Assembly (NCBI GenBank): GCA_964551295.1
Contig: CAZKDJ010000113.1
Span: forward strand, 1-13,730
Length of the DNA: 13,730 nucleotides
From: JAFGED01 sp964551295
GTDB lineage: Bacteria; Chloroflexota; Anaerolineae; B4-G1
Direction of reading: 5' to 3'
Below, piece after piece: positions 6,973 through 13,730 of the stretch; position 1 is the first letter of the stretch, and every line of letters begins with the position of its first letter. Below the pieces are notes generated by a model, which was not told the DNA's origin, did no database searches, and was given only the letters and a program-made list of their open reading frames with translations. The translations under genes and the position numbers were made by a program.

Positions 6973-7001
6973 ATCGTACTCTATAAGTTACATGCGGTCA
7001 A
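6973..7001 (-). promoter_or_regulatory. Promoter of the sigma/anti-sigma operon
   Basis: In reverse orientation, TTGACC (6996-7001) and TACGAT (6973-6978) are separated by 17 bases, a sigma-70-type promoter at 5/6 and 4/6 matches. The predicted start near 6966 would make ATG 6965 leaderless, or leave a leader of about 160 nt for ATG 6803. A GTTACATGC word (6987-6995) inside the spacer also occurs at 978-986. Confidence 0.5.
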
Positions 7002-7023
7002 GCACGGAGAGGTTCAATGCGAT

Positions 7024-7230
7024 TTATAGATCGCGGAGGAGCGCGCCGAGGATGAGGAGACCCCCGGCGGCGGCCAGCAGGATAGTGATGAGGGATTGTG
7101 ATATCGACAGAAAACCCAGCGCGCCAAAGAGGCCGACGATGTAGAGAGCGACGGCGATGAGCAGGGTGCCCTTGCGTGGCGCGCGGGTGTAAAGCAGGCT
7201 GCGTTTGCGGGAGGATCGACGTCGTGTCAT
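7024..7230 (-). CDS. Small two-helix membrane protein
   Basis: A 68-residue protein of unknown function. It has a strongly basic N-terminus (MTRRRSSRKRS) followed by two hydrophobic segments at about 22-42 and 46-65 separated by a short turn. By the positive-inside rule both ends lie in the cytoplasm. Its ATG is 4 nt after the stop of the DUF456 gene, and AAAGGA lies 7 nt upstream inside that gene's end, so the two are probably translated from one mRNA. The sigma factor gene begins 58 nt downstream with its own likely promoter. I recognise no family. Confidence 0.75.
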   Translation of the reverse strand: MTRRRSSRKRSLLYTRAPRKGTLLIAVALYIVGLFGALGFLSISQSLITILLAAAGGLLILGALLRDL

Positions 7231-7234
7231 GGAT

Positions 7235-7780
7235 TTATCCTTTCATTGCTTGCCAGACAAAGAGGAGGATCATCAGAACGCTGATACTGCCCTGCACGAT
7301 TCCCGATAGGGCGCAGCCGATCAACCACCCGCCGCAGGCTTTGAGCGCCTCGCGCCAATCGCCGCGTATGTACCGCTCGACGAGAAAGACGCCGAGCAGG
7401 GCGCCGACGATGGCCAAGGGAATCGCGCCTATTTCCAAGAAGGGCGTGCCAGCCAAAAAACCGACCAAGCCCAGCACCACCCCGACGATGGCGCCCAGTA
7501 TGCCCAGCCCCAGCCCGGCCAGCAGAGCCTGAAAGGAGGCGCCGCCCAGTTTTGCCCCCAACTTGCTCATCCAGATGTCGGACGTGACGCCGACCGCGCC
7601 GAGGATAGTGAGGGCGGCGAAGGTGATGGGATCGATAGTGGCAAACCCCTCAGCGATGGCATAGGCCAGCGCTACGAGCCAGATGAAGCCGACGCCGGGG
7701 ACGAGCGGCAGGAACACGCCGAGCAGCCCGACGAGCATCGCTATCAGCGCGGCCCAGAAGGCCCACATGGGAAGTACCAT
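7235..7780 (-). CDS. DUF456 family membrane protein
   Basis: A 181-residue integral membrane protein resembling DUF456. Hydrophobic segments lie at about 5-25, 27-45, 52-68, 82-108, 118-134 and 150-175. The N-terminal PLVPGVGFIWLVALAYA and the glycine-rich repeats (GLGLGILGAIVGVVLGLVGF, then GAIPLAIVGALLGVFLVE) are typical of the family. The C-terminal WREALKACGGWLIGCALS also fits. The biochemical function is unknown. ATG 7780 is used; ATG 7768 is an alternative and neither has a close ribosome site (AAGGGA is about 12 nt from the first). It leads a two-gene unit with the 68-residue protein. Confidence 0.85.
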   Translation of the reverse strand: MVLPMWAFWAALIAMLVGLLGVFLPLVPGVGFIWLVALAYAIAEGFATIDPITFAALTILGAVGVTSDIWMSKLGAKLGGASFQALLAGLGLGILGAIVGVVLGLVGFLAGTPFLEIGAIPLAIVGALLGVFLVERYIRGDWREALKACGGWLIGCALSGIVQGSISVLMILLFVWQAMKG

Positions 7781-7817
7781 TGCCGTTTATTTATCCCTTT
7801 TGGAATGAATGGATAAG

Positions 7818-7856
7818 GAAACAAGTAGACAAGTCTGTCACTTGTCTACTCGTTTC
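7818..7856. repeat. Long stem-loop downstream of tRNA-Lys (terminator or REP-like)
   Basis: AGTAGACAAGT (7824-7834), CTGTC, ACTTGTCTACT (7840-7850) is a perfect 11-bp stem. GAAAC/GTTTC extend it past one mismatch to 7818-7856, and GGAT/ATCC and GGAAT/ATTCC flank it farther out to about 7802-7877. It lies just after the 3' end of tRNA-Lys and before the DUF456 gene, so it may end the tRNA transcript. No clear T-tract follows. Its core matches the GACAAG-N7-CTTGTC hairpin at 1020-1038. Confidence 0.65.
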
Positions 7857-7882
7857 TCGTCATCCTTGTCTATTCCTCCCAG

Positions 7883-7956
7883 TGGGTCGTGCAGGATTCG
7901 AACCTGCGGCCCTGGGCTTAAAAGGCCCCTGCTCTACCGGGCTGAGCTAACGACCC
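7883..7956 (-). tRNA. tRNA-Lys (anticodon UUU)
   Basis: A complete cloverleaf. The acceptor stem is GGGTCGT/ACGACCC (7950-7956 and 7884-7890), the D stem GCTC/GAGC, and the T arm GCAGG-TTCGAAT-CCTGC. The anticodon loop CTTTTAA places TTT at 7920-7922. The discriminator is A (7883) and CCA is not encoded. The top pair of the anticodon stem (27-43) is a G-A mismatch and the other four pairs hold. Confidence 0.96.
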
Positions 7957-7968
7957 AGCGTGAGGCAA

Positions 7969-7997
7969 AGTATAACACGCCGGGGAGCGGTTGTCAA
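7969..7997 (-). promoter_or_regulatory. Promoter of tRNA-Lys
   Basis: In reverse orientation, a perfect TTGACA (7992-7997), a 17-base spacer and TATACT (7969-7974) form the most consensus-like sigma-70 promoter in the window. Transcription would start near 7962, 6 bases before the mature tRNA 5' end. The -35 lies within the palindrome GGTTGTCAACC (7989-7999). Confidence 0.85.
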
Positions 7998-8257
7998 CCA
8001 AAACGGCGAAAGGGCATTCGAAGCAGTTCTAAAGTGCTTTGTGCCCATTGACAAGCTTTCTAAGCGACACGTACTCTGTGTCAACCCTGAGCGAATGCCT
8101 TGCTCTCAATTTGGCGATTCGATTTGGCCTGGAACGCGGCTTTGGCACCTGATTTGCTTCGAAATCCCCGAAAGTTGTGCGAGTTTCCAGACGGCTTTTG
8201 GGCCTCCCTCCACGGGCGGTGGGGGGCTGAGGACGGTGTTACCCCGCCCGATGGGCG
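7998..8257. other. Intergenic region between divergent tRNA-Lys and mannosidase remnant
   Basis: No convincing gene is present; the open frames here lack ribosome sites and any domain signature. TTGACA (8048-8053) and its inverse TGTCAA (8079-8084) are 25 bases apart. A hairpin CCCTCCAC-GGGCG-GTGGGGGG (8206-8226, one G-T pair) precedes the mannosidase promoter. Nothing else stands out. Confidence 0.6.
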
Positions 8258-8267
8258 ATGGTACAAT
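8239..8267 (+). promoter_or_regulatory. Probable promoter of the mannosidase remnant
   Basis: TG-G-TACAAT (8259-8267) is a good extended -10. The -35 position 17 bases upstream, TTACCC (8239-8244), is weak. Transcription would begin near 8274, giving a leader of about 26 bases that contains AAGGAG at 8285-8290. Confidence 0.5.
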
Positions 8268-8299
8268 GTGCCTCATCCCATGGCAAGGAGCGAACTCAA

Positions 8300-9899
8300 A
8301 TGGCACTGACACTCGAATGGGGACACAGGATCGATCGCTGGCGAGAGGAGCTTGCGCGCCACTTTTACCATCCGCTGGGGACCGTCGCGTTGAGCGGTTT
8401 CGTGACCCGGGACCAACTCACGGCCGAGGAGGCGCTGCGGGGCGACTTTGCGCCCATGCCGCCCGGCACAGAGTGGGGGGGCAAGTGGGAATACGGCTGG
8501 TTCAAGGGGCAGGTCGTGCTGCCCGACGCGGCCGCAGGCACGCGCGTGGTGCTGGCTGTGGACGTCGGAGCCGAAAGCGCCGTCTTTGTCGATGGCGACC
8601 TCGCGGGCGCGCAGGACCGGTTTCATCACCACATCACGCTCGCCGCGCGCGGGGTGCCCGGAACCCGGTACGACGTCCTGATCGAGGCCTATGCGGGCCA
8701 CGGGCCGCGCGTCTGCCACGCCGGTCCTACGCCTCCCGGCAGGGAGACGGTGCCCCCAGCCCGGCCCCACGCAGGCCACGGTCGGCACGAGCACATTTGG
8801 CGTGTGGCAGGAGGACGTCTACCAGCTCTGGGTGGACGTCGAGACCCTCTACCAGATTCGCGAGAACGTCGATCGAGATTCGCTGCGCGTGGCCGAGATC
8901 GACCGGGCGCTGCGGGATTTTACCGTCATCGTGGACTATGAGCGCCCCCGCGCCGAGATGCTGGAGACGGTGCGCGCCTGCCGCCGGCGACTCGCGCCGC
9001 TGCTGGCGTGCGTCAACGGCTCGACCGCGCCGACGATGTTCGCCTTTGGTCACGCCCACCTCGATGTGGCCTGGCTGTGGCCGCTGGCAGAGATGGAGCG
9101 CAAGATCGCCCGTACCATGGCCACCCAACTGGCGTTGATGGCCGAGTATCCCGAGTACAAGTTCCTGCAGAGCCAGCCGCACCTCTATCGCGTGGTCAAG
9201 ACGCGCTACCCCGAACTGTACGCGCGCATCCGGACGGCAGTTGAGGCCGGACAACTGATCCCCGAGGGCGGCACGTGGGTCGAGCCGGATACCAACATCC
9301 CCGGCGGCGAGAGCTTGATCCGCCAGTTCATCTATGGGAGACGCTTTTTCCAGGAGGAGTTTGGCGTCGCGTGCAAGCTGCTGTGGCTGCCGGATGTGTT
9401 CGGCTACTCGGGCGCCCTGCCGCAGATCATGCGAGGCTGTGGGATCAGGTATTTCTCCACACAAAAGATCTTTTGGAGCTACAACGGCGGCGACCCGTTC
9501 CCTTACAACACGTTCACCTGGGAGGGGATCGATGGCTCCGAGGTGTTCGTGCACCTGCATAACGACTATAGCTCTCGCACCGGTCCAGCTGCCGTGATCC
9601 AGCGCTGGAACGAGCGCGTGCAGAAAGATGGCTTCTCCACGCGTCTATTTCCCTTTGGCTGGGGGGACGGCGGCGGCGGGCCGACGCGCGATCATTTGGA
9701 ATTCCTGCGGCGGGAGGGGGATCTCGAGGGCGTGCCCCGGGTCATAATCGCCTCGCCCCTGGCCTACTTTGAGGATCATGAGGCAAAGGGCTGGCCGGAC
9801 GAGCGGTACGTGGGCGAGCTGTACTTTCAGGCCCACCGGGGCACTTATACCTCCCAGGCGCGCACCAAGCGCGGCAACCGCCTCCGGGATTTCGTGTGA
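8300..9899 (+). pseudogene. GH38 alpha-mannosidase, frameshifted and 3'-truncated
   Basis: ATG 8300 follows AAGGAG at 9-nt spacing. The product is a GH38-type alpha-mannosidase (hydrolysis of alpha-mannosides, Zn-dependent). Frame 1 runs through an N-terminal domain (LTLEWGHRIDRWREELARHFYHP) to about 8752. The match then continues one base over (GPTQATVGTSTFGVWQEDVYQLWVDVETLYQI). Dropping one C from CCCCC at 8753-8757 joins them into TVPQPGPTQATVG, a 532-residue reading frame. The zinc motif HAHLDVAWLWP (H251, D255 after correction) and nucleophile D365 in LPDVFGYSGALPQI are present. Homology ends at RGTYTSQARTKRGNR (about 9884), then a short LRDFV tail. Family members run to about 1000 residues, so the C-terminal half is absent. 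The frameshift could be a sequencing error, but the truncation would remain. Confidence 0.85.
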
Positions 9900-9919
9900 T
9901 CTCCATGTAGTATACCCAG

Positions 9920-9938
9920 ACCGGCGTGAGACGCCAGT
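9920..9938. terminator. Weak hairpin between convergent mannosidase remnant and pstB
   Basis: GGCGT-GAG-ACGCC (9923-9935) is a 5-bp stem extended by two outer pairs across one C-A mismatch. It lies in the 56-base gap between convergent genes. There is no T-tract, so termination here is only a guess. Confidence 0.3.
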
Positions 9939-9955
9939 TACACTTCTCTAGCGGC

Positions 9956-10872
9956 CTAGTAGAACTCGCCTGCTATGTAGGCACGCGTCCTTTCTTCTTT
10001 GGGATTGGCAAAGACCTGATCGGCGGGTCCGTGCTCGACCAGCTCGCCCAAGTACATAAAGATGACGTAATCGGCCAGCCGCCGCGCCTGGCGCAGGACG
10101 TGGGTCACCAGGACGATCGAGTAGTCGGCCTTGAGCGCCAGCAGCCGATCCTCGATGCAGCGCGCTGAGATGGGGTCCAGCGCCGACGTTGCTTCGTCGC
10201 ACAGCAGCACCTCCGGCGCTACGGCCAGCCCGCGGGCCAGGCACAGCCGCTGCTGCTGCCCGATGGAGAGCGCCGAGGCCGGCGCGTGCAGGCGGTCTTT
10301 GACCTCCTCCCATAGCCCGGCGGTCCGCAATTCCCGCTCGACGAGCGCGTTCAGCGCCGCTCGCTTGCGCAGCCCGTGGACGCGCGGGCCGTAGGCCACG
10401 TTGTCGTAGATGGACATCGGCAGCGGAAAGGGTCGCTGGGCCAGCAGCCCGATGCGTTTGCGGATCTCGGTCACGTCGGTGTTGGCGTCATAGATGTTTT
10501 TGCCTTGAAAGAGCACGCGTCCCTCTATGCGCACGCCCTCGATCAGGTCGAGCAGCCGGCTCATCGAGCGCAGCAGCGTCGTCTTGCCGCAGCCGGAGGG
10601 GCCGATGATGGCCGTGATCTGCCGGNNNNNNNNNNNNNNNNNNNNNNNNNNNNNNNNNNNNNNNNNNNNNNNNNNNNNNNNNNNNNNNNNNNNNNNNNNN
10701 NNNNNNNNNNNNNNNNNNNNNNNNNCAGCAGCGTCGTCTTGCCGCAGCCGGAGGGGCCGATGATGGCCGTGATCTGCCGGCTGGGAATGTCCACGTCGAC
10801 GTTGCGGATCGCCGAGCCGTTGTCCCGGTACGTCACGTTCAGCCCGCGAATCTGGATTACCGAATCGGTCAT
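9956..10872 (-). CDS. pstB: Phosphate ABC transporter ATP-binding protein PstB (interrupted by assembly gap)
   Basis: This is the cytoplasmic ATPase that powers high-affinity phosphate import with PstS, PstC and PstA. ATG 10872 follows AAAGGAG. Walker A is GPSGCGKTT (residues 39-47), the Q-loop is LLAQRPFPLPMS, the signature is LSIGQQQRLCLARGL, Walker B is VLLCDEATSALDP and the H-loop is VLVTHVLRQA. The signature has Ile where PstB usually has Gly (LSGGQ). A 100-N gap splits the gene just after KTTLL, and the 55 bases at 10571-10625 are repeated at 10726-10780. Removing one copy plus the Ns (155 nt) gives an in-frame 762-nt gene, 253 residues, the usual PstB length. It starts 16 nt after pstA and is last in the operon. 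Confidence 0.95.
10626..10725. other. Assembly gap (100 N) flanked by duplicated 55-bp contig ends
   Basis: Exactly 100 N, a placeholder size. The 55 bases before it (10571-10625) and after it (10726-10780) are identical and encode the same Walker A segment (RQITAIIGPSGCGKTTLL). The two contigs almost certainly overlap here, so no sequence is likely to be missing. Confidence 0.95.
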
Positions 10873-10888
10873 TGCATTGCTCCTTTCG

Positions 10889-11737
10889 TCAGCGCACCAC
10901 GTGCTTGCTCAGGCGGCGCGCCAACAGGCGCGTCAGCAGGCTGATGATCATGATGATCACGACCAGGACCAGGGCCGCGGCATACGCCCGCTGCTGTACC
11001 TCCGGCAGGGGGGTGCCCAATTGGAAAAACACGGCCAGCGGCAGCGACGCCACGGGCCGTAGCGGCGAGCTCGGCATGTGGTCGGTGTAGCCGGCGGTAA
11101 AGAGCACGGATGCCGCGTCGCCGATGGCCCGGCCAAAGGCCAGGAGTATTACGGTGACGACTCCGGGCGCCGCTTGGCGCAGCAACACGTGCAGCGACGT
11201 CTCCAGCCGCGTCGCGCCCAGTGCGTAGGAGGCCTCCTTCAAGCCAAAGGGCACCATGCCCATCACCTCTTCCATCCCCCGCACCATGATCGGCAGCTCC
11301 AGCAGCGCCAGGGCGATTACCCCGCCCAGCAGCGACGCCCGCATCTTGAGCAGCAGCAGGAGCGTGAACCCGAACGCCCCATAGACGATCGAGGGCACGC
11401 CCCACAGCACGTCCAGCGAGAGCCGCACGAGGTGCGCAAAGCGGCTGGACTGGCGCACAAAGAGTTGCAGGTAGAGCGCCACCCCCAGGCTGAGGACGAA
11501 ACTCAGCGCCGTCGCGCCTGTCGCCATCGCCAGCGAGCCGGCGATGGCGTTGAGGATACCGCCCTCCTTGCCCAGGTAATACCCGCCCTTGGGCACCTGC
11601 GTCAGCATGGCCAGGTTCAGCGCGGGCAGCCCTTTCGCGATCACGGTCCCCAGGATCAGGAACAGGCTGCCGGTGACGAGTGCCAGCGACGCGAGCATCA
11701 GCCCCAGCATGAGTCGTTCTTCTAGGTGTTTGCCCAT
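10889..11737 (-). CDS. pstA: Phosphate ABC transporter permease PstA
   Basis: A 282-residue inner-membrane permease of the Pst importer. ATG 11737 is chosen because AGGAGGG lies 7 nt upstream, inside pstC, and the codon overlaps the pstC stop by one base (TGATG); the TTG at 11740 is less well placed. It has about six TM segments, the first at about 8-33, with a paired domain from about 70. The EAA-type coupling loop is EASYALGATRLETSLHVLLRQAAPG (about residues 166-190), which contacts PstB. WGVPSIVYGAFG is the usual permease motif in this family. The overlap implies translational coupling to pstC. Confidence 0.95.
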   Translation of the reverse strand: MGKHLEERLMLGLMLASLALVTGSLFLILGTVIAKGLPALNLAMLTQVPKGGYYLGKEGGILNAIAGSLAMATGATALSFVLSLGVALYLQLFVRQSSRFAHLVRLSLDVLWGVPSIVYGAFGFTLLLLLKMRASLLGGVIALALLELPIMVRGMEEVMGMVPFGLKEASYALGATRLETSLHVLLRQAAPGVVTVILLAFGRAIGDAASVLFTAGYTDHMPSSPLRPVASLPLAVFFQLGTPLPEVQQRAYAAALVLVVIIMIISLLTRLLARRLSKHVVR

Positions 11738-12669
11738 CAACTTGCCCTCCTGACGGCTTGCAGCAGGATGAGGCGTGCGGCGATGGTAAAGGCCAGCACG
11801 ATTAGCAGCAGGACCAGCGCCGCAGCCATCAGCGCCGAGTCGTACATCGGGATCGACATCATCTCGCCATAGTTGTTGGCGATGAGCGCCGGCAGCGGGT
11901 AGGCGGGGTCGAACAGGGATCGCGGTATCTTGGGCACGTTGCCCACGACCATCATCACCGCCATCGTCTCACCAAAGGCGCGGGAAAAGCCCAGCACCAC
12001 GGCGGCGATGATGCCCGGCAGCGCGCGGCGCAGCGTCACGCCCTTGACCATCTGCCAGCGGGTGGCCCCCAGTGCCAGCGCTGCCTCCCGCATCCCATCC
12101 GGCACGGCGCGGATCACCTCCTCGGCCACGGAGATGATGACGGGAAAGACCATCACCGCCAGCACTACGCCGCCGGACAGGATGCCATAGCCGGTGGGGT
12201 TGTCGGCCCGCAGCAGTGGAATCGCGCCCAGGTGGTGCGCCGCCAGGGGGGTGATCGTGTCGCGGATGAAGGGCACCACCATCAGGATGCCCCACAGTCC
12301 ATAGACCACCGAAGGGATGCCCGCCAGCAGGTCGATGGTGGGCTTGACCATCCCCCGCAGGCGGCGTGGCGCGTACTCGGCCAGGTAGATGGCGCACAGT
12401 AGGCAGGGAGGCAGGGCTAGCGCCATAGCCAGGAGCGTCACCCAGAAGGTGCCCACGATGAACGTCAGGAAGCCGAATTTCCCTTGCTGCGGATGCCATT
12501 CCGATGAGGTCAATAGCTCCAGCGGCGATTGGATATCCAGCAGTGGCCGGGCGCGGCCGGCCAGAGCGACCACGATGAACAGGACCAGCGCCGCGACCAG
12601 GACAGCCAGCGCGCCCATGGCGTACCCGGCGAGCGAGTCCGTTAGTTGGCGCATTCGCTTGACAGTCAT
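11737..12669 (-). CDS. pstC: Phosphate ABC transporter permease PstC
   Basis: A 310-residue inner-membrane permease that pairs with PstA. It has an N-terminal TM at about 14-38, the characteristic periplasmic segment LLTSSEWHPQQGKFGFLTFIVGTFWVT (about 52-78) and further TM helices to about 300. LLAGIPSVVYGLWGI (about 114-128) and the EAA loop EAALALGATRWQMVKGVTLRRALPGI (about 194-219) are diagnostic. GFSRAFGETMAVMMVVGN is also conserved. ATG 12669 lies 3 nt after the pstS stop, with GGGGAG just upstream inside the pstS end. Confidence 0.96.
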   Translation of the reverse strand: MTVKRMRQLTDSLAGYAMGALAVLVAALVLFIVVALAGRARPLLDIQSPLELLTSSEWHPQQGKFGFLTFIVGTFWVTLLAMALALPPCLLCAIYLAEYAPRRLRGMVKPTIDLLAGIPSVVYGLWGILMVVPFIRDTITPLAAHHLGAIPLLRADNPTGYGILSGGVVLAVMVFPVIISVAEEVIRAVPDGMREAALALGATRWQMVKGVTLRRALPGIIAAVVLGFSRAFGETMAVMMVVGNVPKIPRSLFDPAYPLPALIANNYGEMMSIPMYDSALMAAALVLLLIVLAFTIAARLILLQAVRRAS

Positions 12670-12672
12670 TCC

Positions 12673-13656
12673 TCACTCCCCACTTGTATTCAGCTTTTCC
12701 AGTTGCGCCTGCAACTGTTCTTGGCCGAGCTGAATGTAGCCCACCTCGCCTACAAAGGCCTGACCGTCCGTCAGCACCCACGCGATGAAGGTCTGTGTCA
12801 GTTCGTCCGGCGCACCCAGCGTCACCAGGTGTAGGTCGCGGGCAGGCGGTGCGGGATACCGCCCGTCGGCGATGGCCGCCGTCAGATCGGACTTGGTGTC
12901 GTAGAAGCGCTCTTCCTCGTCTACTTGGACGTTCTCGTCCAAATCTAGGGGGGCAATCTGAATCTTGGCCACGGGTCGGTCGGTGTCGGCATCGTAGGCA
13001 AAGTTGAGGTTGTTATAGCCGATGGCCAGCGGGTCGTCGGAAACCGCCGTCGCTAGTCCGGGATCGCCGTACACGGCCACGCCCTGCAGGTCCTCCTGCT
13101 TGTAATCGCCCAGGTAGGCCGCCCAGGTCGCCGCTGCGCCGCAGGCGTCGGAGCGGGTATAGACGTGAATCTCGTCGGTCACGGCGGGATCGCCGATGAC
13201 CTCGCCCCACGTTTTGACCTGACCCATCCAGATAGCGGAGAGCATCTCGCGGGTGACGCCCTGCTCCTGGACTCGAGCCAGATGTGGGTTGTCGCCGTTC
13301 ATCGTTGGCACGACGGCGTCCATAGTCACCGCCACCCACCAGGCGCCTTGCTCGATCTCCTCCGGATAGATCTCGCGGGAGACCATGCCGATATCGACTG
13401 CACCGCCGAGGACGTCGGCCATGCCTTTACCTGCGCCGCCGGCCGAGATATCGAACTGGACCCCCGGATGGTGGGTCTGGAACTCTTCGCCCCAGCGTAC
13501 CATCATCGGGTACAGCGCCCAGGCGCCAGAGACGGCCAGGGTGCCTTTCAACTCCCCTGCGTCCTGCGCTGCTCCCGAACGGCATCCGCTGAGAATCGGG
13601 CTAATTATCAACGCCAGGGCAAGGAATACTGAAGCGGAACGGTAAGGGTGTTTCAT
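12673..13656 (-). CDS. pstS: Phosphate-binding lipoprotein PstS
   Basis: A 327-residue substrate-binding lipoprotein that captures phosphate outside the membrane and delivers it to PstCA. ATG 13656 follows AAGGAG at 7-nt spacing. The signal peptide ends in I-L-S-G-C with Cys25. Phosphate-pocket features of the PBP-like family are visible: SGAWALYPM, SAGGAGKGMADVLGGAVDIGMVSREI, and TRSDACGAAATWAAYLG with the Ser/Asp region. The C-terminus has YPAPPARDLHLVT and FIAWVLTDGQAFVGEVGYIQL. It is first of the four-gene pst operon. Phosphate starvation control is expected from the family; no PhoB-type box is obvious in the 74 bases of upstream sequence available. Confidence 0.95.
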   Translation of the reverse strand: MKHPYRSASVFLALALIISPILSGCRSGAAQDAGELKGTLAVSGAWALYPMMVRWGEEFQTHHPGVQFDISAGGAGKGMADVLGGAVDIGMVSREIYPEEIEQGAWWVAVTMDAVVPTMNGDNPHLARVQEQGVTREMLSAIWMGQVKTWGEVIGDPAVTDEIHVYTRSDACGAAATWAAYLGDYKQEDLQGVAVYGDPGLATAVSDDPLAIGYNNLNFAYDADTDRPVAKIQIAPLDLDENVQVDEEERFYDTKSDLTAAIADGRYPAPPARDLHLVTLGAPDELTQTFIAWVLTDGQAFVGEVGYIQLGQEQLQAQLEKLNTSGE

Positions 13657-13702
13657 CGAAAGACTCCTTCTTCGAATAGTCTCAGTAGATCCAAATTCTT
13701 GG

Positions 13703-13715
13703 TGTGCACATGTGC
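13703..13715. promoter_or_regulatory. Interleaved palindromes upstream of pstS
   Basis: GCACATGTGC (13706-13715) is a perfect 10-bp palindrome, and TGTGCACA (13703-13710) is an overlapping 8-bp palindrome. They lie about 50 bases upstream of the pstS start, where a regulator could bind. I see no confident -35/-10 pair, and the promoter may extend beyond the window edge. Confidence 0.35.
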
Positions 13716-13730
13716 GTGTTGATGAAAATC

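Noticed and set aside
978..6995. GTTACATGC at 978-986 and 6987-6995 as a shared regulatory box of the VWA and sigma genes
   Set aside because: Only nine bases shared, at different distances from the genes and without a matching downstream element; it can occur by chance.
7809..8051. 80-codon plus-strand frame reading through the tRNA complement
   Set aside because: Its centre (SCRIRTCGPGLKRPLLYRAELT-like) is the familiar spurious translation of a tRNA antisense strand; there is no ribosome site.
7960..9138. 392-codon plus-strand frame over the intergenic region and mannosidase start
   Set aside because: Arg/Pro/Ala-rich and overlapping real mannosidase homology in other frames; a GC-rich shadow.
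10571..10780. Apparent 55-bp direct repeat
   Set aside because: Not a biological repeat; it is the same contig end placed on both sides of the N run.
11078..11725. 215-codon plus-strand frame antisense to pstA
   Set aside because: Gln/His/Arg-rich shadow of a clear permease gene.
13657..13680. Possible hairpin exposing the pstS ribosome site
   Set aside because: The pairing CGAAGA/TCTTTCG needs a bulge and is too weak to support.
1..13730. CRISPR array, insertion sequence, rRNA or prophage
   Set aside because: No regularly spaced repeats, transposase or integrase homology, or rRNA motifs were seen on either strand.

Overview
The window is about 62% GC and looks like a chromosomal piece of a Chloroflexota (Anaerolineae-like) genome, probably from a metagenome assembly. 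The main taxonomic hint is the lipoprotein linker style G-C-C-P followed by VVEKEVVVT-type repeats. This is an inference from family knowledge, not a database result. The run of N at 10626-10725 is an assembly gap whose two flanks carry the same 55 bases.

Left part (1-2531): a von Willebrand A-domain lipoprotein of the YfbK type runs leftward and is cut by the window edge. Divergent from it, a degenerate-receiver/GAF/PAS protein with no output domain is preceded by a cluster of TGTAAC hexamers and an extended -10. A REPIN-like pair of inverted GTAG-headed hairpins separates it from the next, convergent gene.

Middle (2532-7780, all minus strand): a DUF456 membrane protein, a 68-residue two-helix membrane protein, then an ECF sigma factor followed 39 bases later by a 1221-residue protein. 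That protein fuses an anti-sigma zinc finger (HxxxCxxC) and a single TM helix to an alpha-2-macroglobulin-like ectodomain. The ectodomain is interrupted at its bait-domain position by about six TM helices and a Pro/Thr linker, and it ends before any thioester domain. This sigma/anti-sigma-macroglobulin pair is the best candidate for an unusual system, possibly a sensor of extracellular protease attack.

Right part (7800-13730): a tRNA-Lys(UUU) on the minus strand has a near-consensus promoter. A GH38 alpha-mannosidase gene on the plus strand is broken by a one-base frameshift in a C5 run and lacks its 3' part. It converges on a compact phosphate-transport operon, pstS-pstC-pstA-pstB, on the minus strand. 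The pstB gene contains the N gap; collapsing the duplicated 55 bases and the Ns (155 nt in all) restores an intact 253-residue protein. No phoU, phoB or phoR is visible in the window.

No insertion sequence, CRISPR array, rRNA or prophage gene was seen.
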